A stretch of DNA of 64,000 bases from Cymbidium sinense. Taxonomy: Eukaryota; Streptophyta; Magnoliopsida; Asparagales; Orchidaceae. The DNA lies in the NCBI GenBank assembly GCA_021442155.1, contig JAKCPB010000333.1, positions 1 to 64,000 of the forward strand, written 5' to 3'. A program made the translations under genes and the position numbers. This document shows positions 23,041 to 35,640 of this stretch, piece by piece. The notes beneath the pieces were generated by a model. The model did no database searches, was not told the origin of the DNA, and saw only the letters and a list, made by a program, of their open reading frames with translations. Each line of letters opens with the position of its first letter. The stretch's first letter is position 1.

Positions 23041-25085
23041 AAGTTTAGGGTTTTAAAATTAAGTAAAATGGTTAAAGTTTATTTAGTTTTTTTATTTATT
23101 TGAATTTATTTTATTTTATTTATTTAGTTTCGTTTATTTATTTTAATTTAGGTTTTTTATTTTAGTTTTTTTTTTGGATTAGGTTTATTTTTAGTTGAGT
23201 TATATTTTTATTTTATTTTTTAGGGTTAGGTTTTATTTTTTTATTTTTTTGGTTTAGGTTTAGGTTTTTATTTTATTTTTTTAAGTTTAGGTTTTAGGTT
23301 TTAATTTTAAGTTTATTTTAGGTTTTATTTTTTAGTTTAGGTTTAGGTTTATTTTTAGTTTATTTTATTTTATTTAGTTTAGGTTTAGGTTTAGGTTTAG
23401 TTTATTTTAGGTTTAGGCTTAGGTTTTACTTATTTTTGTTTAGTTTACTTTAGTTTAAGTTTAGATTTATTTTATTTTATTTTATTTATTTTTATTTTAG
23501 GTTTAGGATTTTTTTTAGTTTAGGGTTTAGATTTTATTTTTTATTTATTTTTTGGGTTTATTTTTAGCTTTATTTTTTAAGTTTAGGTTTTATTTTAATT
23601 TTTATCTTTTAGGTTTATTTTATTTTAAGTTTTTATTTTATTTAGGTTTTTTATTCTTAGGTTCATTTTATTCTTAGTTTAATTTAGGTTTTTATTTATT
23701 TTACTTTAGTTTATTTTGATTTTTTATTTTATTTTATTTTCATATTTTTCTATTTTATTTTATTTTTAATTTTATTTAAGTTTAGGTTTTTTATTTTAGG
23801 TTTTTTATTTTTTTGATTTAGGTTTATAGATTTGCTCAGGGTTTTATTTAGGGTGGCTAGTATGCCTCAGGGTCAGGTTAGGATTTAGGTCAAGCGCTCA
23901 GTGTCAGTCAAGTTAGGTCAGCCCAGGTAGTTGGGGCCCAGGTCAGAGGTTTAGGCCCAGGATCTTAGGTTTATGGCCCAACATCAGTAGGGTGGCCAGG
24001 GTTTGACTAGATAGGGTCACCATTGTCACTTAGGGTCAGGGTGTGGGCCCAGGTTTAGGGTTGAAGTCCAGTTAGTTGTGGTTTAGGTTTAGTTTTAGGT
24101 TTAAGGTTAGAGTAGGGTATTTTTTAAAATCAAACCAGTAAGTACATGTATTTAGTTAATTTTATTTATTTTAGTTTATTTTATTTAATTTATTTAGGTT
24201 TATTTTTTAATCTTTAGTGGTTTATTTTATGTTTATTTTGTTTTAGTTTAGGTTTTCTTTTAGTTTATTTTTAGGTTTAGGTTTAGGTTTATTTTTAGTT
24301 TAGTTTATTTTTTTAATTTTAGGTTAAGGTTTAATTTTAATTTTTTTAGGTTTTATTTAATATTCTAAAGTTTGGTTTTATTTTAGGTTTATTTTTAAGT
24401 TTTATTTTTTAGTTTAAGTTTATGTTTAATTTTAGCTTATTTTATTTTATTTAGTTTAGGGTTTATGTTTAGTTTATTTTAGGTTTAGGTTTAAGTTTTA
24501 TTTGTTTTATTTTTAGTTTTAGTTTAGGTTTAGGTATATATTTTATTTTACTTTAAGTTTTTTTTTTTTAGTAGGTTTTTATTTTATATTTTTTTAGGTT
24601 AATTTTTAGGTTTAGGATTTTATTTAGTTTTCTTTTTATTTTATTATAGGTTTATTTTATTTTTATTTTACATTTATTTTTTATTTTATTTAACATTTAT
24701 ATTTTTATGTTAATTTTATTTATTAGTTTAGTTTAGGTTTTTATTTATTTTATTTTTGTTTCTTTATTTTATTTTTTTAGGTTTAGGTTTAGTTTAGGTT
24801 TATTTTATTTTATTTTATTTTATTTAAGTTTAGGTTTTATTTTATTTTATTTTTAGGATTTAGTTTAGCTTTAGGTTTTCATGTTAGGGTTTGGGTAGGG
24901 TAGAGGGTTTATTGTAGGATTGGGGAGGGTCATTTTGGAGTGGTTTAGGGTTTAGTAGGGTAGTGTTTGGATTTTGTGTTTTTTATGGTGTAGGGTTTAG
25001 TGGTGGGTTTAGGGTTTTTTAAAGTAAGTAAACCGATAGGTTTAGGTTTGTTTAGTCTATTTAGTTTAGGGTTTAGGGGTTAATG
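23041..25085 (+). repeat. Composite satellite: boundary motif, T-rich arrays and GGCCCAGG island
   Basis: The order is boundary motif (23055-23078), T-rich array (to 23820), G/C-rich island with GGCCCAGG, GTCAGG and GGCCCA words (23820-24110), another boundary-like motif (24125-24150), T-rich array (to about 24870), a short GGGTAGGG region, then the boundary motif AAAGTAAGTAAACCGATAGG (25021-25040) abutting gene fragment copy 2. There is no coding sequence. Confidence 0.85.
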
Positions 25086-25535
25086 TTTTTTTTAACAGAG
25101 AACAAATTCAGATTCAACATTTTTTCTTTACGATTTCATGAACCAAGTCGCACCCTAAGTTTTCTAAGATACAAGCGGCGATAAGTTAAAAAATGAGCAC
25201 CCATAGAGCAAATCAAAAACCCTAGATAAGTAGAATTGTCTCTACTATAAAGATAGTTCCATAAGCGTAGATCGATCATGTTCTTCGTTTCTAGTTCCCA
25301 TCAGAACCACCACCACCTCCTAAGTAGCGGATCCACCATCATATCTGATATCTCCCTGCCGCCACCATTGCTGTAACTGCCACTCCTTCCACCTCCATAA
25401 CTAACATTGCCCACCACCTTCATATCCACCGACCTCTAGATCACCACCACTAGAGCAACCACCGCCACCTCCAATGTTAGATCTAGACAAGCTTAGACTG
25501 ATGTTCCTATCGTCAAAGTTCTACCCATTCTTAGG
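25086..25535 (-). pseudogene. Copy 2: 3' end of the glycine-rich RNA-binding protein gene
   Basis: The minus strand reads NFDDRN at the 5' edge, SRSNIGGGGG, GGDLEVGGYEGGG, and later YDGGSAT and the GGGGSDGN-type C-terminus after frame breaks. Then comes a 3' UTR with CTATGGGTGCTCATTTTTTAAC (shared with the other copies) and an A-run. The 5' edge is CCCTAAGAATGGGTAGAACTTT, again fused to telomeric sequence. An in-frame TAG stands where the GR-RBP consensus has Gln (NGQNLDGR). Confidence 0.6.
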
Positions 25536-25800
25536 GTTTATAGTTAGTTTAGCATTTAGGGTTTAGGGTTTAGCATTTAGGGTTTAGGGACTGGGGTTTG
25601 AGGTTTAAGGTTTAGGGTTGTAGGTTTTAAAGTTTATAGTTTAAGGTTTAGGGTTGAGGTTGTGGTTAGGGTTAAGGGTTTTAGGTTTAGTTTGAGTTTG
25701 GGGTTTAGGTTTAGTTTAGGGTGGGTTTAGGTTTAGGTTTAGGGTGGGTTTAGGGTTTAGTAGTTAAGGTTAAGGGTTTATTTGTGGTTCTAGTTTTATT
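25536..25800 (+). repeat. Interstitial telomeric repeat, degenerate
   Basis: TTTAGGG mixed with GGTTTGGGG and GGTTAAGG variants. The first 30 bases (TTTATAGTTAGTTTAGCATT) are identical to the flank of copy 3 at 36721-36740, showing that gene fragment and flank were duplicated together. Confidence 0.85.
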
Positions 25801-27576
25801 AAAAATTAATTAAACCTGGTAGTTTAAATTTATTTTGTTTATTTGAGTTCATTTGAGTTTATTTATTTTATTTTATTTAGTTTAGTTTATTTATTTTAAC
25901 ATTTATCAATTTTTTATTTTAGTTTATTTTTTAGGTTTAGGTTTTTTAGTTTTTTATTTTAATTTAATTTTTAGGTTTAGGTTTTATTTTTTATTTTTTG
26001 GTTTAAGTTTAGATTTTTTTTGTTTAGGTTTTAGGATTTAAGTTTAGGTTTTTTTTAGTTTAGGTTTAGGATTATTTTTAGTTTATTTTATTTTATTTAT
26101 TTTAGGTTTAGGTTTGGGTTTAATTTATTTTAGGTTTAGGTTTAGGTTTATTTATTTTAGTTTCAGTTTTGGTTTATTTTATTTTATTTATTTTTATTTT
26201 AGTTTTATGTTTTTTTTTTAGTTTATGGTTAAGGTTTTATTTTTTTTTATTTTATTTTTGGGTTTATTTAGGTTTTTTTTTTAGGTTTAGGTTTATTTAT
26301 TTTAATTTTATTTTATTTAAGTTTTATTTATATTTTATTTTTTTTAGTTTAGTAGATTTTATATTTTATTTTATTTATTTATAATTTATTTATTTCTTTT
26401 TATTTTATTTTATTATTTATAGTGATTTATTATTTATTTTTATTTAGATAGGTTTATAGGTGTATTTTAGCCTAGTATTAGAGGCCCAGTTTAGGGCCCA
26501 GCCCAGGCCTAGGGAGGGTCTAGGCCCAGGGTCAGCCTAGTTTAGGAGTTATTAGGCTCAGGGTGAGTTAGGGAGTCAGGCCTCAGGGTTTTTATGGAAT
26601 GGTTCTATGGGGTCTTAGATTTGGGTTGGCTCAGGGCCTTAGTTTAGGATTTAGAGCCCAGGATTTATTTAGGTCAGGATCTTTAGTCTTTAGGGTAAGT
26701 AGATATGTTTAGGGATGTGAGTCATTTAGTGCCTAGGGTTTTATTTTGGTTTTAAGGTTTAGGGTTTAGGGTTTAGTATTTTTTTTTATAAAAACAAATT
26801 ATGTAAACTAGTAGGATTATATCTATTTTGTTTATTTAGATTATTTTTTGTTTATTTTATTATTTTCTTTTTAAGGTTTATTTTTAAATTTTATTAAGTT
26901 TGGTTTATTTATTTAAGGTTTATTTATTTTAGTTTAGATTATTTTAGTTTATTTTTAGGTTTATGTTTAGTTTACATTTTAGTTTAGTTTTATTTTATTT
27001 TATTTAGGTTTTTTATTTATTTAGGTTTAGGCTTTGGTTTTTATTTATATTATAGGTTTAGGTTTTAAGTTTTATTTTAGATTTATTTTAATTTATTTTT
27101 TTAGTTTATGTTTAGGTTTATTTTATTTATTTTATTTTATTTAGTTTTTTAGTTTATTTTATTTTAGCTTTAGGTTTTATTTATTTTATTTTAGTTTATT
27201 TTAAGGTTTAGGTTTATTTTAATTTGTTTAGTTTAGTTTTAGGTATCTTTTAGTTTAGGGTTCAAGTTTTATTTTTTATTTATTTTTAGGTTAATTTTTT
27301 AAGTTTAGGACTTTATTTAGTTTTTATCTTATTTTATTTTTATTTTATGTTTAGTTTTTATTTTATTTAGGTTTTTCATTTTAGGTTTATTTTATTTTTT
27401 TTATTTTAGGTTTTTATTTATTTTGTTTTATTTTAGTTTTATTTTATTTTAGGTTTAGGTTAATGTTGATGTTTAGGTTTAGTTTAGTTTTATGTTTTAT
27501 TTATTTATTTTTTTTTATTTTATTTAAGTTTAGGTTTTAATTTATTTTATTTTGATTTATTTAGTTTAGGTTTTTT
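25801..27576 (+). repeat. Composite satellite: T-rich arrays with GGCCCAGG island
   Basis: A boundary motif variant (25801-25830) leads into T-rich array to 26460. Then a G/C-rich island with GGCCCAG, GGGCCCAGCCCAGG and GGTCAG words runs 26460-26740, with a little TTTAGGG at 26755-26780. A second boundary motif (26796-26815) and T-rich array continue to the LINE junction. The open frame at 26169-26384 is low-complexity translation, not a gene. Confidence 0.85.
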
Positions 27577-27587
27577 CAAGTTTTGGG
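27577..27587 (+). repeat. Left target-site duplication of the LINE (candidate)
   Basis: CAAGTTTTGGG lies directly outside the LINE's A-tail and resembles GAAGTTTTTGGGG at 36043-36055 beyond the LINE's 5' end. The match is about 11 bp with one extra T and one substitution. Confidence 0.5.
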
Positions 27588-27607
27588 TTTTTTTTTTTTT
27601 TTTTTTT
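27588..27607 (-). other. LINE poly-A tail
   Basis: Twenty consecutive T on plus mark the 3' end of the minus-strand LINE, followed (on plus) by AGGAAACCCC at the end of its 3' UTR. Confidence 0.85.
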
Positions 27608-30560
27608 AGGAAACCCCATTATAGGGTATTTTATTACCAAAAAAAAGGGTTACAAGGTCCTAAAGGGATAAACTGAACCAGCTCAAAGAGCTACAATCCT
27701 AAGGAGTAAATCTAAGTACATCCAAGAGCAAAAGAAAACATTAAATCAAAAGATACAAGATGATTAACATAATAAGCTAAAGAAAGATAAGCCAATGCTC
27801 GATGGTTGTAAGAGTGGCTAGTAATATGGAGCAAACCAAGATAAAAAGAGAGAAACACGCAAAGTTATAATAAGAGAGATTAGAATAAGGACAAAAAAGA
27901 TAAGGAAACAATATAGTATGAGTATGATAATAAGAAAATGTGATAGAGAGGCTCAATCACACAATGCAGATGCAAGTATGAGCATCCAAACGCAGAAGGA
28001 TTACATCACAAGAGCTACTACCAAACCAAAAAGGAGGGAGAACATCACCATCATAGCCAACAAACCGTGAGAAGAAAAATTGTTGATATAGAGCTTGTGA
28101 CACAAAACCTAAGCAAAATCATATCTAAAATATATAGGTAATTGCTAAGAGTCAAGGATAAGGAGTCTCATTCAAGAAAATTATCATCCATATATAGCCA
28201 TCTTGACATGAGAATACATAAACATAAGTGAGTGAGCCATCTTAGCCGTCTCATGAATAGCCATATTCAAGAAAAATATTAGTTCAAGATATAATCCCTC
28301 CATAAGAAAATTACAGGAGACAACTATAAAACTTAAATAAGTCAATGAGCCTATAATTAACACCATCCCAAATCACATGAGATGTAAATGAATCTTTCAG
28401 TAAAATAATCTAAGAAACAATTATTAATATCCTGAGAAAGCAAAGAAGGACAAGATAGCTCAACACAGGAATGAATGCAACCAAAATTAGCACCAAAAAA
28501 TAGTTGACCAATAGCAACATTCCCCATTGAGATAATCCGATCAACAATCAATCTAGAATAGACAAAAAAGGCAACATCCAAGATAGAAGGGCCATATAAT
28601 ATTCTTTCAATAAATCGCTCATAAACCGCACCAACCAATACAGATGCGTGATCGGAAAAATAGGAAATAAATTGCACGAGCAATGGAAAGCCAACCCCAA
28701 TGTACAAACAATTAATACAACATTGGAACCCGCCATAAAAGGATCAAGTGAATTGAAATGTGTCTCAACATTAAAATCGAAAACAAGAATAAGAAGATGG
28801 CAACTCTCAAGCATAAAGCAAGAACAAGCCATAAAAAGACAAAGCTCATAATACCACCTTTTAATAATAGAGATTATAATCCAAGGAGTAAGCCTAAATC
28901 CCAAGAAAAAATTGAGAGTCCAAATGATTTTATATGAATCAAAAATAAAAATAGACATAAGCAAGAGTAAAAGAGATCATGCAAGAAATAAGACAACCAA
29001 ATCAAGACATGAAACCGCATAAAGATTGCATTCAAAGATGAACCCCAAGACAAAAGACAGAAATGAGCACAAGCCATTCGTCCCAGTTGGGAATAGAAAC
29101 AACAAGGTAATGTAGATCAAGTTATCGATATAATGAGCAATACTCAAACAAACAATAATAAAAAATCGCCAAGTAAATGATACAAATTAGATTCACATTA
29201 GATCCAACAAACAAAGAAAAAAACCAAGACAAAAAAATAGTGGCGAGTAGCCAAGACAAAAGGGACAACATAGTACCATAATTCAGAAAGCCACAACCTG
29301 ATAAAATGACCAAAGCAAAAGAGACAAAGATAATCTGGACAAGCATACAATAATCCCAATCCTATCCATGATAACCAATACGTGAAAACTACGATGAGCA
29401 ACAACAAGCAATCGAGAGCCAATCGAGAGCCAATCCCAAAGACAGAGGTTATTACGATTGGAACCCACCAAGAAAGGATAAAAATTATATTCAAATGAAA
29501 ATATCATTAATCCATAAAACAATAACAGGGAACCAAGGCAAAACCAACTAGCTTGCATAAACCACTCGCCGGATAAATAAATGACATATTTGACGGGTTC
29601 AGCAAAGCCAACCAAGCAATCAACAACATCTTGAACAAAACAAAAAAACCCTAAATAAGAGTATTAATCCAAGACAATAACCAAGGCAAGTTAATACCAA
29701 TAAGTTGGCCATGAATACCCAAAAAAGCATATATAGATGGAAAGAAAACTCACCACAAGCCATTCCAAAAGAGACATTCAAAGCATTAGGGATGATTAGT
29801 CACATTAATCCAGATCAGGATAAGATGCAGTCAACAAAGAACCCAAAGATAAATGGGAGAGAAATAAAGAAAAAAAGGGTAAACAAAAAAAGCAATAAGC
29901 AAGGCCAACATTAAAGCCCATTCTAAAGAAGACAAACCCCAAGCTTCCAAGAGAGGTTTCTGAATATAACAAACAAGAATAATCTATGAGAAAAGCGCCA
30001 AGAACATCCATAGTAGGTGGAAGAAGAGAAAGAAAGCACCCAACAAACAAGATCTCACCAAGGAATAAGAAATGGATTCGAAGGAGCTTTAAAGGGGTCC
30101 TTACGATAAACAACAGCCAAGATGATAAGTATCAGCAAAAAGGCCAAATACTCTTCATGCAGAAATAAAATAAAATATAATTCCAAGTAAAAGAAAAGTA
30201 TCCAAGCTAGAATCAAAGAGAATTGGGAGACAATCAAGATGTCAAAACCACAAGAGTCATTATCAAGGATCCAATAACCTAACAAGAAAAGTATCAAGAT
30301 CCCAAGAGGGATTGTTATAAAACCAAGAAAGTAACACAAAGCTCAAATGGGTTCCAATTCTGAGATTGATGTGCATATAGTTCAACATCCGCCATAATAT
30401 TGTAAATGCCAAAAATAGAATCTTCCAACTAAAGGAGAAGGAGTAAGGAAGCAAGTCATGATAAAGAAGAGCACAAGATAGCAATGATATCTATGGAGTA
30501 TCCATAAAGAACACAAGGAAACAGAAACCAGAAAAAGGGAGGCGAAGAGGAGATTAGATT
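27608..30560 (-). other. LINE 3' non-coding region
   Basis: About 2.95 kb lies between the end of ORF2 and the A-tail, strongly T-rich on minus. Several overlapping hydrophobic open frames (for example 28357-28707, 28548-28964, 29283-29615, 29805-30113, 30055-30339) have no recognisable domain. They look like chance frames in pyrimidine-rich sequence. Short phrases such as AACCAAGACAAAA and AACAAACAAG recur on plus, hinting at internal duplication. Whether this is the true UTR or a second inserted sequence cannot be settled here. Confidence 0.55.
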
Positions 30561-31000
30561 CTGAGGTAAGGAAGCCTGAATTGTCCAAGTTAACTGACCA
30601 CGCAAGTATTTGGGTAATGTAAATTGATCAAAAAGATGATCTAATCTAAGACCTAGATTAGCAAGGTAATCAAGACAAAGCGTTACCTTCATGCCAAACA
30701 TGAGTGATGGTAAAATTCAGTTGAGAGAGAAGCCCTAGTTTGCTTGAGGAGGTAGTACAAACAAGGTTGCTATTGGTAGAAGTCAAAAGGTCAATCAGAA
30801 GAGCATCCACCTCTATCCAAATATTGAGCCATTTTGAAGACAAATTTCAAGAGCTTTGTGGACCGCCATAAGCTCAAGATAAGGGACAAGTTGAAATAAG
30901 GGGATAAGCAAATGCACATAGGACTATACCCTTAGAATCGAAAATGCCTCCACAACCGTGAGCCATTATGAGAGACAGAACCATCAAGATAATTTTAATA
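30561..31000 (-). pseudogene. LINE ORF2: RNase H domain and C-terminus
   Basis: Reading minus from about 30990: LDGSVSHNGS (catalytic Asp), CGGIFDSKGIVLCAFAYPL, a broken ELMAVHKALEI-like helix, a WIEVDALL strand (Asp), then ITHVWHEGN (about 30710-30680), YLANLGL and a YLRGQL..DNSGF terminus. This is the RVT_3-type RNase H found at the end of plant LINE ORF2. There are frame breaks at about 30880 and 30800. Confidence 0.85.
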
Positions 31001-31299
31001 ATATGATCAAGAGGTTTTTTCCAAAAAACCATTATATCATTTCGATAGTAAGACTGGTCTGGAAGGTTGAGGCCAAGTTTAATGGCAACAGATTTACATC
31101 CTTTAAAATGTTTGTGATGAATTAAATTGGCTTTAAACAAGTCACAAATTTTGTTTTTAGTTCTTGTAATAATCCTCATGTGATTCATTGAATCCCACGA
31201 TGTTTTCATTTCGTCCATCCATATGAACCAAATAAGAGTGATACGATTATGATTTTAATATGACCTTTAATTGCATTGTCAAAGTTAGTTATAAAGTAA

Positions 31300-31920
31300 A
31301 AGAGTACAATTAAAATTGACAAGTGTTGAATAGATCGTCATACCAAATCCAAATTTTAGAGGTAATAGCCCCATTAACAAAAAACATGGTTAACATTCTC
31401 AATATGGGAACAACATTGACATTTAGAGGGTAAATAAAACCCTTTACCCCACAATAAAGAGTCAACAGAATAAAGTTTTTTAGGATATGCCAAGTTAGAA
31501 TAGAGTAAGAAGAGGGATATTGTTATTCCAAATTTTGGAGAACACAATAGAAGAATCGAGTGTCTTTAGTGTGAAGCCACACATTTTAAGGTTGAAATCC
31601 CCATTATGAGATAGCTTAAAGATAATGATCATGATTGTTAGGAGTGATAGAATATTAGTAATCATATTTAAGAAAGTGGAAGGAATAGAATCAAGAATCT
31701 TACTAGTGTTCCACTTGTGGTTTTGCCGAATGAATTAACTCGAAAGGAAGTGGAGTGAGTGTAGAGTAAGTCATCAATGGATCCACAACCACTCCAATTG
31801 TCTTGCCAAAAGAAGAATTGCCGAGTTTATGCCCCAAAAAAATTAAGGATTCAACATCCCATTTGACAGAACAAAGTCTTCTCCATGTGAGAATCACTGA
31901 TTTAAAGGGACAAATGAGAG
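31300..31920 (-). pseudogene. LINE ORF2: zf-RVT zinc-binding region
   Basis: Reading minus, WRRLCSVKWDVESLIFLGHKLGNSSF and, in a neighbouring frame, FWQDNW near 31840-31800. Further on, KGFYLPSKCQCCSHIENVNHVF at about 31450-31380 carries the Cys-Cys...His signature of zf-RVT. The order after RT and before RNase H is correct for plant LINEs. Broken by several indels. Confidence 0.8.
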
Positions 31921-33340
31921 GATGTTTACCTGAAATATTTAGAAGTCATGAAATTTGCCCAAAGACTATTTTTTGCTCCTAAAATTCCACCAAAGTTTGT
32001 AGGAAAAGGCATTGATAACTTCTTTGATGGATTTACAACCTCCCTCTCTTCAAGGTACCACAACTTTAGACCAAGATGACCAAAGGCATTCTTTTAGAGA
32101 GGTATTGGTTCCCCAGAAGAATTTGTTTAAGAGACGCTCAATTCTATTGATGGTAGAGGTGGTAGGCACAATGGTTTGAAGAAGGTATATAGGCATGGAA
32201 TTTAGGGTGCTCTTGATCAAGGTAAGCCTACCACCGAAAGAGAGTAAATGAAATTCCCAAATCAAAATTTTGTTAGAAATTTTAATTAGATCATCAAAAG
32301 GTGTGATCTTTTGGCCTTTAAAAGCGAGCCCAAGGTAATTAAGAGGGAGTTGATTTTGCTTAAAATTAGTAATTATGGATATTTGGTTAAGTCTATTAGG
32401 AGGAATCTTAGTTGAAGGAATAAAAGCGCATTTTCCTTCATTAAGAAAAAGACCACTAACTTACCAAAATCATTTAGAAGGTTCTTAATGGTTTTAACAT
32501 GTTGAAGGGATGAAGATAATGAAATCATCAAAAAGCTAAGATGAGAAATAGGAAACCTCCATGAGTTTTAAAAGACATATTAGGTTTATTAGCGAAAAGA
32601 TGGGCTCTCCTGACGTATTCAATATGATAAAAGAGAAGGTGAAAGTGGGTCACCTTGCCTCAAACCATGGCTAGAAGGAAAGAAACCTATGGACTCTCCA
32701 TTCATGATAACTGAAAACCAGACATTCGTGATACACCTTTTTATAATCCGGATAAAACTATCAGAAAAACCAAACAAATTCAGGATTTGAAAGAGAAAAT
32801 TCCATGAGAGTTTGTCAAAGGCTTTAGCGATGTCCAGTTTGAATAAGATGTTGCCACCTCTAGTAGGGACATCAAGATCATGAACCGCTCTTGAGCAAGA
32901 AGAATATTATCGATATTGCTCGTTTAACAAAACTAGTTTGATTTGGAGAGATTATTTTAGGAAGCAAAGGGCTAAGCCTATTATTTATTAATTTAGCAAT
33001 GAATTTTTGAAAAAGGTGCAAAGACTAATCGGTCTAAAATCGCCCAAGATTCGTGATTTTGAAATAAGGATAATAGAAGTGCTTGAAAAGTATTTGGGAA
33101 TAGGATTGCCTTTAAAGAAATCGATAACAAAGATCAACTAAGTTGGTTTTAATAAATGGCCAATAATGAAAGAAGTGGTCGGTAGCCGCCGTGGCCGAAT
33201 GTTAGTGTTCATGTTCTTAAGAGTATTACTAATCTCTTCTTCGGAAGGGCACATAGTGAGTAAATGATTATCCTCACTGTTAAGCATAGAAGGGATAAGA
33301 TGAGTGTTAGATAAAGTACCCAGCAAAGGATTAGAATTTA
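31921..33340 (-). pseudogene. LINE ORF2: reverse transcriptase domain
   Basis: Reading minus: LIPSMLNSEDNHLLTMCPSEEEISNTLKNMN (33326-33138), then the fingers/palm region with GLRQGDP coded at about 32670-32648. Next a SHLSF/DDFIIFI box at about 32535-32512, where a missing base separates Phe-Ala from the catalytic Asp-Asp, and the thumb stretch LSFGGRLTLIKSTLNSMPIY with RIERLLNKFFWGTN (32265-32050). All are signature motifs of plant L1-type RT. At least six frameshifts make it non-functional. Confidence 0.88.
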
Positions 33341-33699
33341 ATAAAGTTTGAAAATGATGAATGACAGAATCCTTAATATCATTATTAACAGTTATCCATT
33401 CACCATTAGAATTCTTAATTTTCTTAATCGAGTTTAAGGCTTTCCTTTATTACAAATGGCATGAAATACCGGTGTTTTGTCACCATCGAATATGTTGCTT
33501 GCGCTTTTGACACCAATAGGTTTCTTCCATGTTTTGATAATTAACCAAGTTATTCTTGTCAATGTTCAACTCCTCAAGTTTACTCGGATTAGTAGAGACA
33601 ACCTCTTCAAGGGAACAAACCTCTTGTTCCATAGCTTTAAGATTTGTGAAAAGGTTTTTAAAAGTGTGTTTGTTCCACTAATTTAGAGTTTGTTTAAGT

Positions 33700-34440
33700 C
33701 TTTTGAGCTTAAGCCAAAGATGAGTCATACCGTAATTATCCAGGAAAATAGAGCCATCTAATTAGTGAGAGACATTTGTGAAGTCACTATGTTGCATCCA
33801 CATATTTTGAAATCTAAAGGAGAGGGAGTAGAGGGTTAGGGGGGGATTTTGAAGGAAATCAAGAGAGGAGCATGGTCGACAAAGTTCTACTCAAATGCTC
33901 AACAATGGTAGGTTGATGATCCAAGAGAATTAAAGAGGGTCCTATCTAGACCAAAGTCTAGAGTTGTGCCACATGAAGTTAGACCCAAGTGAAACCAATG
34001 TCGATCTTGCAATCCAGGATCATATTTGAGAAGTCCTCCATGGAATGAAGGTTAGAGTACATCCTCCCCTTCTTTCCAAACTAGCTATGATAGTATTGAA
34101 ATCACCTCCAACCAACCGGGGGAAGGTTAGCCGAGGAAGAATGTAAGTGATTCCAAAGAATGTTCCTACCACAGCATAAATAAAAGAGCCAAAAGTCGAT
34201 AAGTCACCTAAGGAGATTTTGACATTAACCAATTGGTCAAGATCATCAATGATGGATATGGAGATGGAGTTGTGCCAAAAGCACCAAATTTTATTATTAA
34301 GATTGAAGAAAAATTATGAAAATCAAGGGATCTAGCGAAAAAGCAATTTTGGAAGAATTAATAAAGGTTCAATAAGAACAAGTAACTTGATATTATGAAC
34401 ACGACAAAGACTCCTAACATTATGGACAGAAGAGACCCAC
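33700..34440 (-). pseudogene. LINE ORF2: endonuclease domain
   Basis: The minus strand starts near 34440 with NFLIWNIR, the usual WNVRG-like start of LINE ORF2. It continues with NKIWCFWHNSISIS, DDLDQLVNVKISLGD (34232 onward), a TFGSFIYAVV strand, then LVGGDFNTIIASLERRGG (34116-34060). VGGDFN is the catalytic GDFN motif of exonuclease-endonuclease-phosphatase folds. The later part (LDRTLF, 33950) carries the expected LDR motif. Frame breaks occur near 34170 and after 34030. Confidence 0.82.
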
Positions 34441-34459
34441 AACCGGATATTCCAAATAA

Positions 34460-35640
34460 GAAAATTAATTATAAGGAGACAAACCAAAAGGGAAAAGGAA
34501 AAAGAAAGGAAAGAGAGGAGAGCAATGGTGACACATTACTTGTGTGGGGTGGAAGAAGAGCGAGTGGTTTTGGAGAAGTTATTATTAGAAAATTTTGCTT
34601 TGTAGGGTTTTTTATTTTTAACAATTTGAAAGGGTCTATCAGAATCCAAATTATCGCCATCAGAAAGGGATTGATTTTGGGTTCAATAATAGAAGAATCT
34701 ATCAATGTTTTAGAAGAGGGATTTCACCTTCCAGATCTGATGAGTGTGAGAAATTCAATTGAATATCACTAAGGGAATAGATGGGGAAGTTCTAACACCA
34801 TTCATAATACAAGTATCTTTCTCAATATGTTCTGAAGACATAGGGTCATCATTGTGTTGGTCCATTATATGATTCTCATTCAAATTGTTTAAATGAGTGT
34901 CCAATATAAGGCTACCATTCAGATTTTAGATTTAAGCAAAAGAGCTATCATGGGAAGCCAAATTATTAGCGGGGCAAGGTTAGGTATATTGCCATTGGTA
35001 GCCACACCTCAATGTGTTTTAGTACCAAGATCGGAATGTTTTCCAATAGATAGATCGAGAAGGAGTAGGGAGGAGAGCTCTTTTGAGTATTTTAGGCACA
35101 TATGCTAGAGTATTGGTTTTCCAGTTCCATTAGTGGTGTTCATATTCTGCGTGGTAAATTTTTTGAGATTAGGATGAAGTACAAAGCATTGAGTATTCGC
35201 GTCATGAATCTTGCGGAGTGCAAAAGACAGAAAATTTTGAAATATCCAAATTTTTTGAGCCAATCCAAACCTCTTTGGGATATTTTTTAGTGATGTCCAT
35301 CTCAACGAATACGAGTGAAAGGCCTAGATCTAGTGGTCGGCTTGATCTATTTGGAGAGGTCTACCAAAAGGCCAACAAAGAAACAAAACTTGATGAGTGA
35401 CATAGTGCATTAGGAAAAGCAAGCCAAAGAGGGACAATGGGAGATTCCTCTTGACATCAAAGAGGGGCGACCATTTCTATAAGATATGACAATTATGCAC
35501 AAAATAAGAACGACGAGCAAACCCGTGAATAATATAAATCATTTGAGAGTTGAATAAGAATGTGACAGGATGATCCCAATGTGAGAAAGTACCATAATTT
35601 TAAACTATGAAAGAAAGAGCGAATATTATCAAGAGTCGCC
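34460..35640 (-). pseudogene. LINE ORF1: DUF4283-type RNA-binding protein, degraded
   Basis: Reading minus from 35640: ATLDNIRSFF-like and MIYIIHGFARRSYFVHNCHIL, then KWSPLFDVKRNLPLSLFGLLF, then SLKNIPKRFGLAQKIWIFQNF (35305-35230). Next a damaged zinc knuckle region with FCT.., H and QCFVLHP (35235-35170), and a tail with DSDRPFQ and a Lys-rich segment (34700-34500). The pattern of W.P.FD..., PLWL.FP.LP, a GKP.. strand and one CCHC knuckle is typical for ORF1 of plant LINEs. It ends about 60-100 bp before the endonuclease start, so ORF2 follows closely. Confidence 0.7.

Noticed and set aside
28184..30701. Series of hydrophobic minus-strand open frames that look like membrane proteins
   Set aside because: They lie in the pyrimidine-rich 3' region of the LINE, overlap each other in different frames, and lack any recognisable family motif. 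Hydrophobicity follows from T-rich codons.
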